Virus record (IMG/VR): IMGVR_UViG_3300007539_000148
Coordinates: 1 to 27,975 of that record
DNA from: a virus
Strand: one strand, 5' to 3'
DNA length: 27,975 nucleotides
Shown here: in pieces, positions 14,330 through 25,200 of the stretch
Layout of the letters: each line of letters starts with the position of its first letter
Numbering within the stretch: the stretch's first letter is position 1
The notes under the pieces: generated by a model
Told to the model about the DNA's origin: nothing
Databases searched by the model: none
Seen by the model: the letters and a program-made list of their open reading frames with translations, nothing else
Made by a program: the position numbers and the translations under genes

Positions 14330-16101
14330 TGGCCTCATATACTAGTAAAGAAATGAGTGTAATGAACGCAAAGGCTTTTGTCGAGTCTTTGACACATGAA
14401 GACGGTAGAGCAACAAAGACTTCTAACATTCTTTATGCTGTTCTAGGCAACCAACTTGCCTATCCAGAAGAACCTACAGCAACTACACCTATCGAGACTG
14501 ATAAAAATAAACAAAGACAGATTTGGAAACAGGCCATCGGCGGTAAAAAAATCACCTCAGGTGATGTAAGTCATGTTGTACCTCGCTACAACTGGGAATC
14601 CGGCACAGTATATGCTCAATATCGTGACACAGATACAAATCTATACACTCGTCCTTTCTATGTGATGACAAATGAAAATAATGTATATAAGTGTTTATAT
14701 AATAATAAAGGCGCCGCTTCAACTGTAAAGCCAGCAGACTTTTCTACTCTTCCTTTTACAACGAGTGATGGCTACACCTGGAAATATATGTATACAATTT
14801 CATTGGGTGATGCAGATAAGTTTTTAACCGCTTCTCATATGCCTGTAAAAACAATCAGTGCTGTTGATGGTTCAGTAGAAAGTGATAGACAAATTGCTGT
14901 CCAAAATGCGGCTGTCAATGGTTCTATTGAAGTTGTCGAAACTGTAACACCTGGTGCTGGTTATCACCAATTATCAAATGGTATCGTGTTGACCGCATCA
15001 ACGACAACAATAAGACTTTCTGCTGTAGGTGACAATCCTCCTTCGCCTGTAGATAATTTTTATAATGGTTCTTCTTTGTATATCAATACAGGAACAGGTG
15101 CAGGTCAAATTCGCAGAGTTATTAACTATGCAGGCTCTACAAAAACATTTACAGTAAACTCAGCATTTACTACTATCGCAAATACAGATTCAAGAGTTAT
15201 TGTGTCACCTACTGTTACAATTCGTGGTGATGGTAGAGGCGCACTTGCTTATTCGGAAGTTGACTCACAGGGTAGAATTGCAAATGTGAATATCATCAAC
15301 ATTGGTAGTGATTACTCTGAAGTGGATGTATTTATTACCGCTAACTCTATTCATGGTTCAGGCGCTACAGCCAATGCTATCATTTCACCAATTGGCGGCC
15401 ACGGTAAAGATCCTATTCGTGAACTTGGCGGTGATAGGATTCTACTCAATGCACAATTTGACGGCTCTCTAGGCGTATCAGCAAATGGTAATGGGTTTAT
15501 TCCTGCTAACACTGACTTTCGTTCAATTAGTATATTGAAAGATCCTATTCTAAAATGTGATTCAAATAATAATATTCTATCTACAGAACATATTGCTAAC
15601 ACCTCAAATAGTCCTAATACTCTACGTCTTACAACAAGACTTCTTGTTTCTTATCAGCAAATGAGTGGTGATACTCCTGTAAATCCAATTGTTGCCGGAG
15701 AAACATTGACGAATGAAAGAATGAGACTACTATATGAACTAGGCACATTAAACTTTGCAACAGAACTAAATCCTGTTGTAAGAGCGAACACCTCAGCAAA
15801 CAATGCGGTGTATGGCGCAAACGGAGATGTTGTATTTGTTAAAGATGCAGAAACAGAAACAGATACATCCTTCTATAACATTTATATAAATAATGTACAG
15901 AGTGAAGGTGATCGTGTTGCATTTACATCTGACGATATTATTCTCAAAAGAGATAATGCTACAAAGATTGCGACAGTATCATCGATCAAAGGACCAGAAG
16001 CAAACACATTCTCTGGTGAGTTTATTTACACAGAGAATATTCAAAAAGTTACAAGAAATGTAGATCAAACAGAAGATATTAAGATCATTCTGGATTTCTA
16101 A
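14329..16101 (+). CDS. 8: gp8-like baseplate wedge subunit with a large insertion
   Basis: The protein has 590 aa; T4 gp8 has 334. Clear T4-like blocks: GDVSHVVPRYNWESGTVYAQ (about residues 78-97), a YTWKYMYTISLGDADKFL block (about 147-164), TDFRSISILKDPIL (about 394-407), and an ending VDQTEDIKIILDF that mirrors the T4 ending DQTEEINILFTF. About 215 residues between the second and third blocks (about 180-393) are Ser/Thr/Gly-rich β sequence without a T4 counterpart. gp8 dimers sit at the wedge periphery and contact gp7 and gp10 in T4. Overlap with gp7 is TAATG; the next gene starts 11 nt later after AAAGGTAAG. Confidence 0.9.
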   Translation: MASYTSKEMSVMNAKAFVESLTHEDGRATKTSNILYAVLGNQLAYPEEPTATTPIETDKNKQRQIWKQAIGGKKITSGDVSHVVPRYNWESGTVYAQYRDTDTNLYTRPFYVMTNENNVYKCLYNNKGAASTVKPADFSTLPFTTSDGYTWKYMYTISLGDADKFLTASHMPVKTISAVDGSVESDRQIAVQNAAVNGSIEVVETVTPGAGYHQLSNGIVLTASTTTIRLSAVGDNPPSPVDNFYNGSSLYINTGTGAGQIRRVINYAGSTKTFTVNSAFTTIANTDSRVIVSPTVTIRGDGRGALAYSEVDSQGRIANVNIINIGSDYSEVDVFITANSIHGSGATANAIISPIGGHGKDPIRELGGDRILLNAQFDGSLGVSANGNGFIPANTDFRSISILKDPILKCDSNNNILSTEHIANTSNSPNTLRLTTRLLVSYQQMSGDTPVNPIVAGETLTNERMRLLYELGTLNFATELNPVVRANTSANNAVYGANGDVVFVKDAETETDTSFYNIYINNVQSEGDRVAFTSDDIILKRDNATKIATVSSIKGPEANTFSGEFIYTENIQKVTRNVDQTEDIKIILDF

Positions 16102-16112
16102 AGGTAAGATAA

Positions 16113-19100
16113 ATGACAATTGAAACTAATCTAAATCAAAGTCCATATTTTGACGATTTCAGTGAAAACAAAAATTTTCACCGTGTTCTATTTCGTCCTG
16201 GTTTTGCTGTACAAGCAAGAGAACTAACTCAACTACAGTCTATTCTACAGAATCAGATTGAGAGATTTGGTAATGAAATTCTTGTTGACGGTACAATTGT
16301 CACAGGTTCGCCAATCAAAACAGAAACAATCGATTTTGTAAAACTTCGTGACAAAGACGCAAACAATAGAGTTATTCTTCTGTCAGATTTCTTCTCTGGC
16401 GGCGCAGTCTCTAACGCCATTGTAACTGGTGCAACTTCTGGTATGACTGCTCAGTTGATTGATGCAAAAGAAGGTTCTGAAGCCGCTGATCCAAACTTCT
16501 TCTCTATCTTTGTTCAGTATACAAACTCTGGTGCAAATAATACAACAAGAGCATTTGTCGATAATGAATCTCTTATTGTTCGTAATCGTTCAGACAACTC
16601 TTTCATTGTTGCCGCTAATACAATTACTTCAAGCGCAACTGGTAAGGGTTTCAGAGCAACTGTTGGCGATGGTATTGTTTATCATAAAGGTAACTTTATT
16701 CGTGTTGCACCACAGAGCATCATTGTAAATAAATTTAATAGTAGACCTTCCGTTCAAATTGGTTTTGAAACAAGAGAAAGAATCATTGATTCAAATCAGG
16801 ATAGTTCACTACTTGACAACGCAACAGGTGCTACTAACTTTGCCGCACCAGGCGCTAATCGTCTAAAGATTACACCTACACTTGTATCTCGCCCTCTTAA
16901 CTCTGCTAACACAACTACATTTGTTACAATTGCAGAGGTGACCGAAGGTCTTATCACAAAGAAAAATACAGATACAGTTTACTCAGACCTTGGTAAATAT
17001 ATTGCAGATAGAACATTTGAAACAAATGGCAACTATGCAGTAAGTCCTTTCAATACTCGTATTCGTGAACATCTCAAGTCTGGCACAAATCTTGGTCGCT
17101 ACTCAGATGGTAACTATCTCAAACTCGTTGCTGAGATTGAGAAAGGTGCTGGCTATGTCAATGGTAATCGTGTAGAACTTGTCAATCCTCTTTACATTGA
17201 TGTTGACAAAGCGACAGATTTTGAAACAAAAGATGGTAGAGTTCTTTCACAAGGTTATGGTAACTATGTTATCGCAAAAGAAGTTGTAGGCACTTGGGAC
17301 TTCCAAGGTCTTCGTCAAGTCTCTCTTCGTGATGCGGCGCAGAAAGGTATCTCTGGTAAAAACTTAGGCACACAAGGCGCACAAGGTTCTGAAATCGGAA
17401 CAGCAAGAGTTCGTGGTTTTCAGTGGCATAGTGGAACACCAGGCACATATAATGGTCAGTTCCGTATCTATCTCTTCGATATTTCGATGAACTCTGGTAA
17501 GTCATTCTCACAAGTTCGTGGCATCTACGAAAACAACTCGTCTGGTCCTAAATCGATGGCTGACATTGTTCTTGATGCAAACGGTGCGGCAAAACTACAA
17601 GAACCTGGTCTTAATACTCTTGTCTTCCCATTTACTCAAAAGGGAACAAAGCAACTTACAGATTCAGCAGGCACAGTTGACACACAGTTTGTTTTTAGAA
17701 CAGAAAAATCTGTTACATTTACAAGCGGAACAGCAACTGTTACTGCTAACACCGCACACGCTGGTGGCACAGAGACACTTAATGAAACTGGTACACCTCT
17801 TACAAACACTGAAGAAAGAAATATTCTCGTTGTTGCCAAAGCGCAATCTGAAACTGATCCTCACACAGGTACGATTACAGGTATCAGTGGTAATACAGTA
17901 AGCGGTTCAGGCACATCGTTTACTACAGCATATCAAGTGGGCGATTTCATTTCAGTTGGTGGTGGTAGCATTGAGCGTATTACTGAAGTCACAAACAATA
18001 CAACATTAAAGATTGCAAATACAACTACAAACCAGACTGGTTCTCATAAGACAGTATTTCCAACAGGCTATGTCTTCGATCTATCTGGTAACGGAACGAT
18101 TTCATCTTCCTCTACAACACACACGATCAATCTACAGCAAGCAAATCTTTCCTCGTTCACTGCTTCTGTATATTTCAATGTGTTGAGAACTTCTGCTGTC
18201 CAGACTGCAAAGACAGTCAACAAGAATAAGTTTGTTCATATCAATACTGGATCAAATCCAGCATCTTCAACAGGCCCATGGCCTCTTGGTGTATCAGACG
18301 CATTCAAACTTGTAGCGGTTTACAAAGGTTCAAACACTGGTGTTACAACATCTGACAATGATGTCACTTCACACTTTGAACTTGACACTGGTATGAAAGA
18401 CGCCTTTTATGATACTTCATATCTAAAGAAGAAAGCAACCAGCACACTGAATACAACTAACGCTGGTCTTATGGTAAAGTTCCATCACTTCGGTAGAGAT
18501 CGTTCACAGGGTATTGGATATCTTTCTATCGACTCTTATCCAATTGATGATTCAAATACAGCAAATACAACTGCTATCACAACACAAGATATTCCAAAGT
18601 TTGTATCGCCTACAACCGGCAAGTCTTATGATCTGCGTGATGCTGTTGACTTCAGACCTTTCAAAGCAAACACTGTTGCTGTTTCTGCTACTGGCACCGT
18701 ATCAGCCGCACCTACAAATCCAACCGCATCTACAGCATTCGATATTGACAGTGATGGTGCTTACTTCCCAACTCCTGATGAAAACTTCCAGGCTGATGTT
18801 CAGTTCTATCTACCTCGTAAAGATAGAATTGTAGTTACAGACACAGGTCGTGTAGAAGTCATTAAAGGTAATCCTTCACTTGCACCAAAGACACCTGATG
18901 AAAAAGCAGGGACAATGACGATTGGTGTTCTTGACATTCCTGTATATCCTTCACTCTCAGCACAAGTCGCAAGAGAAACTGGTAGAACAGATTATCAAGT
19001 TAAGTTGACACTAGAAAACAATCGCAGATACACCATGCGTGATCTAAGAGCGATTGAAGATCGTATCAAGAATCTAGAATACTACACATCATTGAATGCT

Positions 19101-22004
19101 CTTGAGACAAACGCAAGAAATAAACAACTCTTTGGAGATACTGGTATCGAAAGATTCAAGAATGGTTTCTTAGTTGAGAACTTCGATGGCCATAATCTAT
19201 CCGATACTACAAAGAGTGGTTACAGAGCATCTATTGATAGAAACAGAAATATACTGAGACCTGCTTTCCGCAGAACTGATATTTCTCTTTCAAAAGATAA
19301 GTCTCTATCATCCACAAATGTAACTAAGACTGGTAATCTGCTAACACTTTCATACACACATACAAATGAAATTAAGCAACCATTTGCAAGTAAACTTCGC
19401 AATCCTGTTCAAGAGATTACATTCAACTGGAAGGGTGAAGTTGTTCTTGATCCACCAATGGATAACACACCAGATATCACAACTCTACCAGACATTCAAC
19501 TAGATTTTGAAGGAATGTATGAGGCAATTGAGTTGATTGCAAATCAGACTGGTGTTACTGGTATCGATTGGGGTAACTGGACAACAGTTTCAAGTGTAAC
19601 AACAAGATCAGGCAATCAGCAGACCACACAAACTGATCAGATTATCAACGGTATTCAGACATCAATCAGTCCTTCTACACAGACGTTCAATATCGGAAAC
19701 TTTGTGGAGAATGTTGCTGTTCGTGACTTCATGCGTTCTCGCTTGATCAAGTTCACTGGTGTTGGTATGAAACCCAATACAAGAGTATTTGCATACTTTG
19801 ATGATGAACTTGTATCAAGTTTCTGTACTCCTGCTAACTCTTCTTTCGCTAATACAGGTATTGAAGGCGCTAATCTAGTCACAGACAGCACTGGTACAGT
19901 TTATGGTAACTTCAGACTACCAAATACTGATACTCTCAAATTCCGTGTCGGCACAAAACGCTTTGCACTAAAAGATGTTGCAAATACTGTAACACAGTCT
20001 GATTTAATCACAACTTCTGCTTTTGGTGATTACACAAGCATTCCTCTTGATATCACACAAAGAGGTTCTTCTGTTAATCTTGTGATACCTCAGATTCAGA
20101 CAGAAAGAGTTACTGATACAAGAACTGTTACGACCACTGTGAATACGGGCGGTGATAGAGATGGTCCCGCAGGACAAGCTGGAAATGATCCATTATCACA
20201 GACATTCACTGTTAATGTTGGTGACAATTCTGAAGGCATCTTCGCTACAAAGGTTGGTGTCTACTTTGGTAGAAAGTCTAGCACATATCCAATATCACTA
20301 CAAATTCGTGAAGTTGTGAATGGCTTCCCAACACCAGTTGTTCTACCTTACGCATCTAAAACACTTCAAGCATCTGCTATCTCTGCTAACTCATCTGGTA
20401 CAGGTGGCGGTAGTGATGAAACACAGTTTGTATTTGACTCACCAGTATTCTTGAAGTCTGGTAAAGATTATGCAATTTGTCTAAAGCCTGCTGGTGATAA
20501 CGATGAATATGCGGTGTGGGTTGGTGAACTTGGTGGAACTGATGTTGATGATAGTCGTATTATCAATAAACAGCCTGCTTCTGGTGTCCTCTTCTCATCT
20601 GCTAACGATAAGTCGTGGACTGCTATTCAAGCAGAAGACTTGAAGTTCAATCTATATCGTGCTAACTTTACTAGAAATACAGGTACAGTTTATGTTGAAA
20701 ATGAAGACATCGATTACTTCAACATTGACAATCTAACTGGCACATTCAACGCCGAAGAAAAGGTTGTATCTGAATCAGTCATCACACTACATGGTGTGAC
20801 TGGTAATACAGCAGGCAACTATGTGACTGTAGGAACTGTTATCGCTAATAATGCTGTATCAGGTCGTTCTGCTAACGGCACTGTTCGTGATATTGTTCGT
20901 GAATACGCAAACGGTACAGTCATCGTTAAGATTGATCCATATAACACAACTGGACTTTCTTCGCTTGCTACGGCAAATGGAACAGTAAACATCTATGGTT
21001 CTAACTTTACAAGCGGCGCCGCACAGGTAGATTCGTTTACTGCTAACACATCTCAAGCATTTGTTGATTTCATTGATACAGCAAATCTTAGAATGAATGT
21101 CAAGCGTTCTTCTGGTGGTTTTGCAAACGGCTTCATTAGAGGTCAAGTCTCTGGTGCTTCTGCGAGAGTTACAGCCGCAAATAACATTGTGATGAACGCT
21201 CTTGTGCCTAAGATTCCTCAGATCACATATGCAAATACAAGTGCTTCTTGGGGTGCTAGACTTACAAGCACATCAGGCACAATCAGCACATCTTATGTTG
21301 ATGTTGACTTGGGTATTGAAAATGAGTTTCTTGATGCAGAAAAGAAAGTCTATGGTAAGACAAATGAGGCTGGACTAGCACCTGTTGCTGGTTCTAGAAA
21401 GTCTCTTATTCTTAAAGGCACTCTTGCAACAACAGATACTAAACTATCACCAGTCATTGATTTGTCAAGAGCGAATGCTTATGTTGTTGAGAACTTTATC
21501 AACAACTCATTTAGCACAGAAATTAATGAAGTTGGTAATGCAAAGATGAGATACATCTCTAAGCCTATCGAACTTGCTGACGGACAAGACGCTGAAGATA
21601 TCAAAATCTTTGTCAACGCATACAAGCCTTCTGGAACTGATGTTAAAGTCTATGCTAGAATCCATAATGCTGAAGATGGTCAAGCGTTTGAAGATAAAGA
21701 CTACACACTACTCACGCAGATCACCGCATCGAATGTAATCTCTGATAGTGTTGATACAACTGACTTCAAAGAGTTTGAATACGGCTTCTCTGCAAACTCA
21801 AATGGTGATAACTTCCTTGGTTCAAATAGCGATAATCAAGCGAAACTAAATAGTGCTAATAACAATGTCGTATCTTACAGAGACTCAGATGGTGCTATCT
21901 ATGCTACTTATAAGACATTCGCAATCAAGATTGTAATGACAAGTAGCGGCACAAACATCGTTCCTCTTGTAAAAGATATGAGAGCAATTGCACTTCAGAG
22001 GTAA
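16113..22004 (+). CDS. Giant DUF4815-domain virion structural protein (baseplate periphery)
   Basis: The protein has 1963 aa. The N-terminus, LNQSPYFDDFSENKNFHRVL (about residues 6-25) then FRPGFAVQARELTQLQSILQ (about 26-45), is the DUF4815 signature common in marine T4-like phages. Other blocks include SYDLRDAVDFRPF (about 836-848), a coiled-coil-like RAIEDRIKNLEYYTSLNALE (about 976-995) and KFTGVGMKPNTRVFAYFDDE (about 1213-1232), the last typical of phage structural proteins. A β-module related to the gp7 repeats occurs near residue 586. No enzymatic motif, signal peptide or membrane span is seen. The position after gp8 and before the fibres is where T4 has gp9, gp10 and gp11, so it probably links wedges to fibres. 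That role is inferred. Confidence 0.85.
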   Translation: MTIETNLNQSPYFDDFSENKNFHRVLFRPGFAVQARELTQLQSILQNQIERFGNEILVDGTIVTGSPIKTETIDFVKLRDKDANNRVILLSDFFSGGAVSNAIVTGATSGMTAQLIDAKEGSEAADPNFFSIFVQYTNSGANNTTRAFVDNESLIVRNRSDNSFIVAANTITSSATGKGFRATVGDGIVYHKGNFIRVAPQSIIVNKFNSRPSVQIGFETRERIIDSNQDSSLLDNATGATNFAAPGANRLKITPTLVSRPLNSANTTTFVTIAEVTEGLITKKNTDTVYSDLGKYIADRTFETNGNYAVSPFNTRIREHLKSGTNLGRYSDGNYLKLVAEIEKGAGYVNGNRVELVNPLYIDVDKATDFETKDGRVLSQGYGNYVIAKEVVGTWDFQGLRQVSLRDAAQKGISGKNLGTQGAQGSEIGTARVRGFQWHSGTPGTYNGQFRIYLFDISMNSGKSFSQVRGIYENNSSGPKSMADIVLDANGAAKLQEPGLNTLVFPFTQKGTKQLTDSAGTVDTQFVFRTEKSVTFTSGTATVTANTAHAGGTETLNETGTPLTNTEERNILVVAKAQSETDPHTGTITGISGNTVSGSGTSFTTAYQVGDFISVGGGSIERITEVTNNTTLKIANTTTNQTGSHKTVFPTGYVFDLSGNGTISSSSTTHTINLQQANLSSFTASVYFNVLRTSAVQTAKTVNKNKFVHINTGSNPASSTGPWPLGVSDAFKLVAVYKGSNTGVTTSDNDVTSHFELDTGMKDAFYDTSYLKKKATSTLNTTNAGLMVKFHHFGRDRSQGIGYLSIDSYPIDDSNTANTTAITTQDIPKFVSPTTGKSYDLRDAVDFRPFKANTVAVSATGTVSAAPTNPTASTAFDIDSDGAYFPTPDENFQADVQFYLPRKDRIVVTDTGRVEVIKGNPSLAPKTPDEKAGTMTIGVLDIPVYPSLSAQVARETGRTDYQVKLTLENNRRYTMRDLRAIEDRIKNLEYYTSLNALETNARNKQLFGDTGIERFKNGFLVENFDGHNLSDTTKSGYRASIDRNRNILRPAFRRTDISLSKDKSLSSTNVTKTGNLLTLSYTHTNEIKQPFASKLRNPVQEITFNWKGEVVLDPPMDNTPDITTLPDIQLDFEGMYEAIELIANQTGVTGIDWGNWTTVSSVTTRSGNQQTTQTDQIINGIQTSISPSTQTFNIGNFVENVAVRDFMRSRLIKFTGVGMKPNTRVFAYFDDELVSSFCTPANSSFANTGIEGANLVTDSTGTVYGNFRLPNTDTLKFRVGTKRFALKDVANTVTQSDLITTSAFGDYTSIPLDITQRGSSVNLVIPQIQTERVTDTRTVTTTVNTGGDRDGPAGQAGNDPLSQTFTVNVGDNSEGIFATKVGVYFGRKSSTYPISLQIREVVNGFPTPVVLPYASKTLQASAISANSSGTGGGSDETQFVFDSPVFLKSGKDYAICLKPAGDNDEYAVWVGELGGTDVDDSRIINKQPASGVLFSSANDKSWTAIQAEDLKFNLYRANFTRNTGTVYVENEDIDYFNIDNLTGTFNAEEKVVSESVITLHGVTGNTAGNYVTVGTVIANNAVSGRSANGTVRDIVREYANGTVIVKIDPYNTTGLSSLATANGTVNIYGSNFTSGAAQVDSFTANTSQAFVDFIDTANLRMNVKRSSGGFANGFIRGQVSGASARVTAANNIVMNALVPKIPQITYANTSASWGARLTSTSGTISTSYVDVDLGIENEFLDAEKKVYGKTNEAGLAPVAGSRKSLILKGTLATTDTKLSPVIDLSRANAYVVENFINNSFSTEINEVGNAKMRYISKPIELADGQDAEDIKIFVNAYKPSGTDVKVYARIHNAEDGQAFEDKDYTLLTQITASNVISDSVDTTDFKEFEYGFSANSNGDNFLGSNSDNQAKLNSANNNVVSYRDSDGAIYATYKTFAIKIVMTSSGTNIVPLVKDMRAIALQR

Positions 22005-22006
22005 GT

Positions 22007-22222
22007 ATGAGTGACTATGTGAAAGTGAAAGATAATGATGATCTAGTCAGAGATAAAAATAACTCTGCTATTCTCAATGTTGATATGGACGCTCTATCTA
22101 AATATAAGATGAGAAGAGAACAAGAACGAAAAAGAAATGAAGAGATTGATGAACTCAAAAAAGATGTTTCTGAAATCAAGTCTCTTCTCTTACAAATGAT
22201 AGATAAAGAAGGTAACAAATGA
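22007..22222 (+). CDS. Small coiled-coil protein, 71 aa
   Basis: The protein starts MSDYVKVKDNDDLVRDKNNS, then has a highly charged helical region (KYKMRREQERKRNEEIDELK, about residues 32-51) and a heptad-like tail VSEIKSLLLQMIDKEGNK. The gene lies 2 nt after the giant structural gene and overlaps the fibre gene as ATGA. Small coiled coils in this position could help fibre trimerisation or attachment; no family is recognised. Confidence 0.8.
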   Translation: MSDYVKVKDNDDLVRDKNNSAILNVDMDALSKYKMRREQERKRNEEIDELKKDVSEIKSLLLQMIDKEGNK

Positions 22223-25200
22223 CTGTTGCAGTATCAAATACAAATCTAAATGATAGTTTTAATACTTGGAGATTGAATACCAATCTAGCCGCAACTACTT
22301 TGAGTAACAATGTGGTGACAGTTTCAAGGGCTGGTTCTGCAAATAGAGGCGGCGCCGCTAAAGGTAATGGTCATGTTTCAGGTACTTTTAGTGCTACTCA
22401 GTTAAGAGCAACTACTCTCAAGGGTGGTAACACTACTGCTGATAGCACACTTACGATTGCTTCAAACACAACCATTCAAGCAACAACACTCACAGTTGCC
22501 GCAAATACGACATTCACTGGTAATGTTGACTTCTCAACTGCTGGTACTGACAGATTGAATCTTGGTACCATTTCTCGTATTATTATTGGTGGTGGTGCGG
22601 CTGGTCAATTTATTCGTTCAAGTGCCGCAACAGATAATCCAGAATATAAATCTCTAACTCTCAGAGATATCACTGATCTATCATCAAATGCAGCCAATAT
22701 CATTCTATCTGGCGCAAACTCATCCTTTACAGCACAAGGTGGACAGCCTGCTATTGTATTTTCAAATGGAACAGACTACGCATATCTACATCTCGCATCT
22801 TCTGTTACCGCTGGTGATTCAGATGTTCATCTAAAACTATCTGACACAAATGGTTCTAGTAGATTTGCAATTGCTGATTCAGCGAATGTGGTTGTCGTAC
22901 ATATCACTTCTGATGGTGATGCAACATTCTCGGCTAATGTTATCACTGCTGGTATTCGTTCTAGTGGTAATATTCTCCCGGCATCAGATGATGCAATAGA
23001 CTTAGGTTCAACAACAAGAGAATTTAGAAATCTTTACATTGATGGTGTAGCAAACATTGATGAACTTTCAATGGGAACTGCTACTGGTCAAGGTGTCTCT
23101 ACTTCACTTATTCCAAAAACAGATGCCGCAGGTAATCTAGGCTCTGCTACTCGTAAATGGGGAACAGCATGGGCTGATACTACAAACGGTGGTGCTGGTG
23201 TATTTAATACAATGGGCATCAGCGGCACACTAAACGCAAATGGTGCTACCACTCTCGCTGGAACTACAGTAACAACCCTTAATGCAACATCCGCTGTCGA
23301 TTTAGATACGACACTGAATGTTGATGGTAACTCTACTCTAAACGGAGTTACAGTTACTACTCTGACAGCAAACGGTGCCGCTACCTTCAACGGTAACATG
23401 ACGCTTGGTGATGCACAGACAGATACGATTACTGTCAAAGGTAAATTTGCCAACCAGTCAACAACAGGTACAGCATCATTCAATGGTGATGTAAATCTTG
23501 GTCAAGCAACCGCAGACACAATTAAGGTAAAAGGTTATGTTGGTTCTGATGTGATTCCTAAGACTGGTGAACAACACGATCTTGGTACTACAGTAAACAG
23601 ATGGCATAACATTTATGCTAACACAGCATTTGCTAATACTTTATCTGTCGATAACAACGCAACTATTGCAGGTGATCTAACAGTTCAAGGCGCAACATCT
23701 CTTGCGTCTGGTCAGACATTCACTTCACCAATTGGTCGATTTGCGAATGTCACTACAACCGATACTCTATCATCTGAAGGTGATACAGATATTGGTACTG
23801 ATACATCAGATACAGTTACAATCAATGCTCTCGTAGATTCAAGTGTTCTGCCTTCAGGTGCAACAAGAGACTTAGGCGGCACATCAAATAAATGGCGCAA
23901 TATCTATGCAAGTGGTAGTTTGTTTATTGATACAAATGCAGATATTGATGGTAAAATTACAAATGATGGTGTTACAGTTATCAGTTCTAATGGTAAACTA
24001 CACGCAAACAATGCAGTAACCTCAGGAACGATTACAACCACAATGCTTGCTAATACAATGACAAGTGGTGGTAATTTTGGCTCTGCTACACAAGTTCCTG
24101 TTTTTCAAGTAAATGACAAAGGACAAGTTACAGGTATTACTGAAGTTTCTGTTGCTGGTGTCTCAAATATTGATTACACACAATCTAATAATACGATCAC
24201 AGTTACTACACAAGCAGGTACAATATTCAAAGCGCCTATCGATGCGGCTACAACTACAGCAACAACTGGTAGAGGTTTAGCATCATTCAACTCAAGTGAT
24301 TTTACAGTATCTTCTGGTCATGTGTCATATGTTGACACAACTGTAAGATCAGTTGGTTCTGATAGCGGTACCGCCACACCTTCTGTTCACACATTTAATA
24401 TTTATGGCGGTGAAGGTATTGACACAAGCGGATCTGGTGCTAACATCACTATCGCCGGTGAAAACGCAAGCACATCTAATAAAGGTATCGCATCATTTGA
24501 TAGTGGAGATTTCAGCGTATCTTCTGGTGCGGTTTCACTCAAAAATGCTACAACTGGTGCAGTTCTTACAATCAACGGAACATCGAATGAAGTAAATGTT
24601 TCTCGTTCAAATGGTACAGTGACGGTTGGTCTACCAGATGATGTGACTATTGCTGGACAGTTAAATGTCGGTGAGAATGTTGTTGTGTCTGGTAACTTAT
24701 TTGTTTCTGGCACAACCACTACAGTCAACTCAGAAACGGTGAATATTGCCGATAACATTATTGTTCTCAATAGTAATCACACAGGATCACCAACACAAGA
24801 TGCTGGTATTTCAATTGAGCGTGGCACCAGCGCAGACAAAACTTTAATTTGGGATGAAAGCAATGACAGATGGACAGTAGGCTCTGAAACATTTGTTGCT
24901 GGAACATTTATAGGTGCATTAACTGGAAATTCATCGACAGCAACAAAATTAGCAACATCAAGAAGTATTGGTATTAGTCTCTCAGGAGATGTGGCAGGCT
25001 CTGGTTCTGCCAACTTTGATGGTAGTGGTAATATTACTATCAGTGCAACAAACATGACTGTTCAGCCAAACTCTGTTGAACTTGGAACAGATACAACTGG
25101 TAACTATGTTGCTGGTGTTTCTGCTGGAACAGATATCTCAGTATCAGGCTCTGGTAGTGAGAGTGCTACTGTTACAATCAATCATGCAGACACATCTACT

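Noticed and set aside
15885-15892. Exact TATAAATA inside gp8, 221 nt upstream of the DUF4815 gene
   Set aside because: It lies in coding sequence far from the start; chance matches of this AT-only 8-mer are expected. Not listed as a feature.
23088-23483. Long reverse-strand ORF opposite the tail fibre (also 24402-24770 and 27423-27881)
   Set aside because: The forward strand is a clear fibre gene with repeats. The reverse frame is open only because of the Thr/Ser/Gly/Asn-rich codons; there is no ribosome site or family resemblance.
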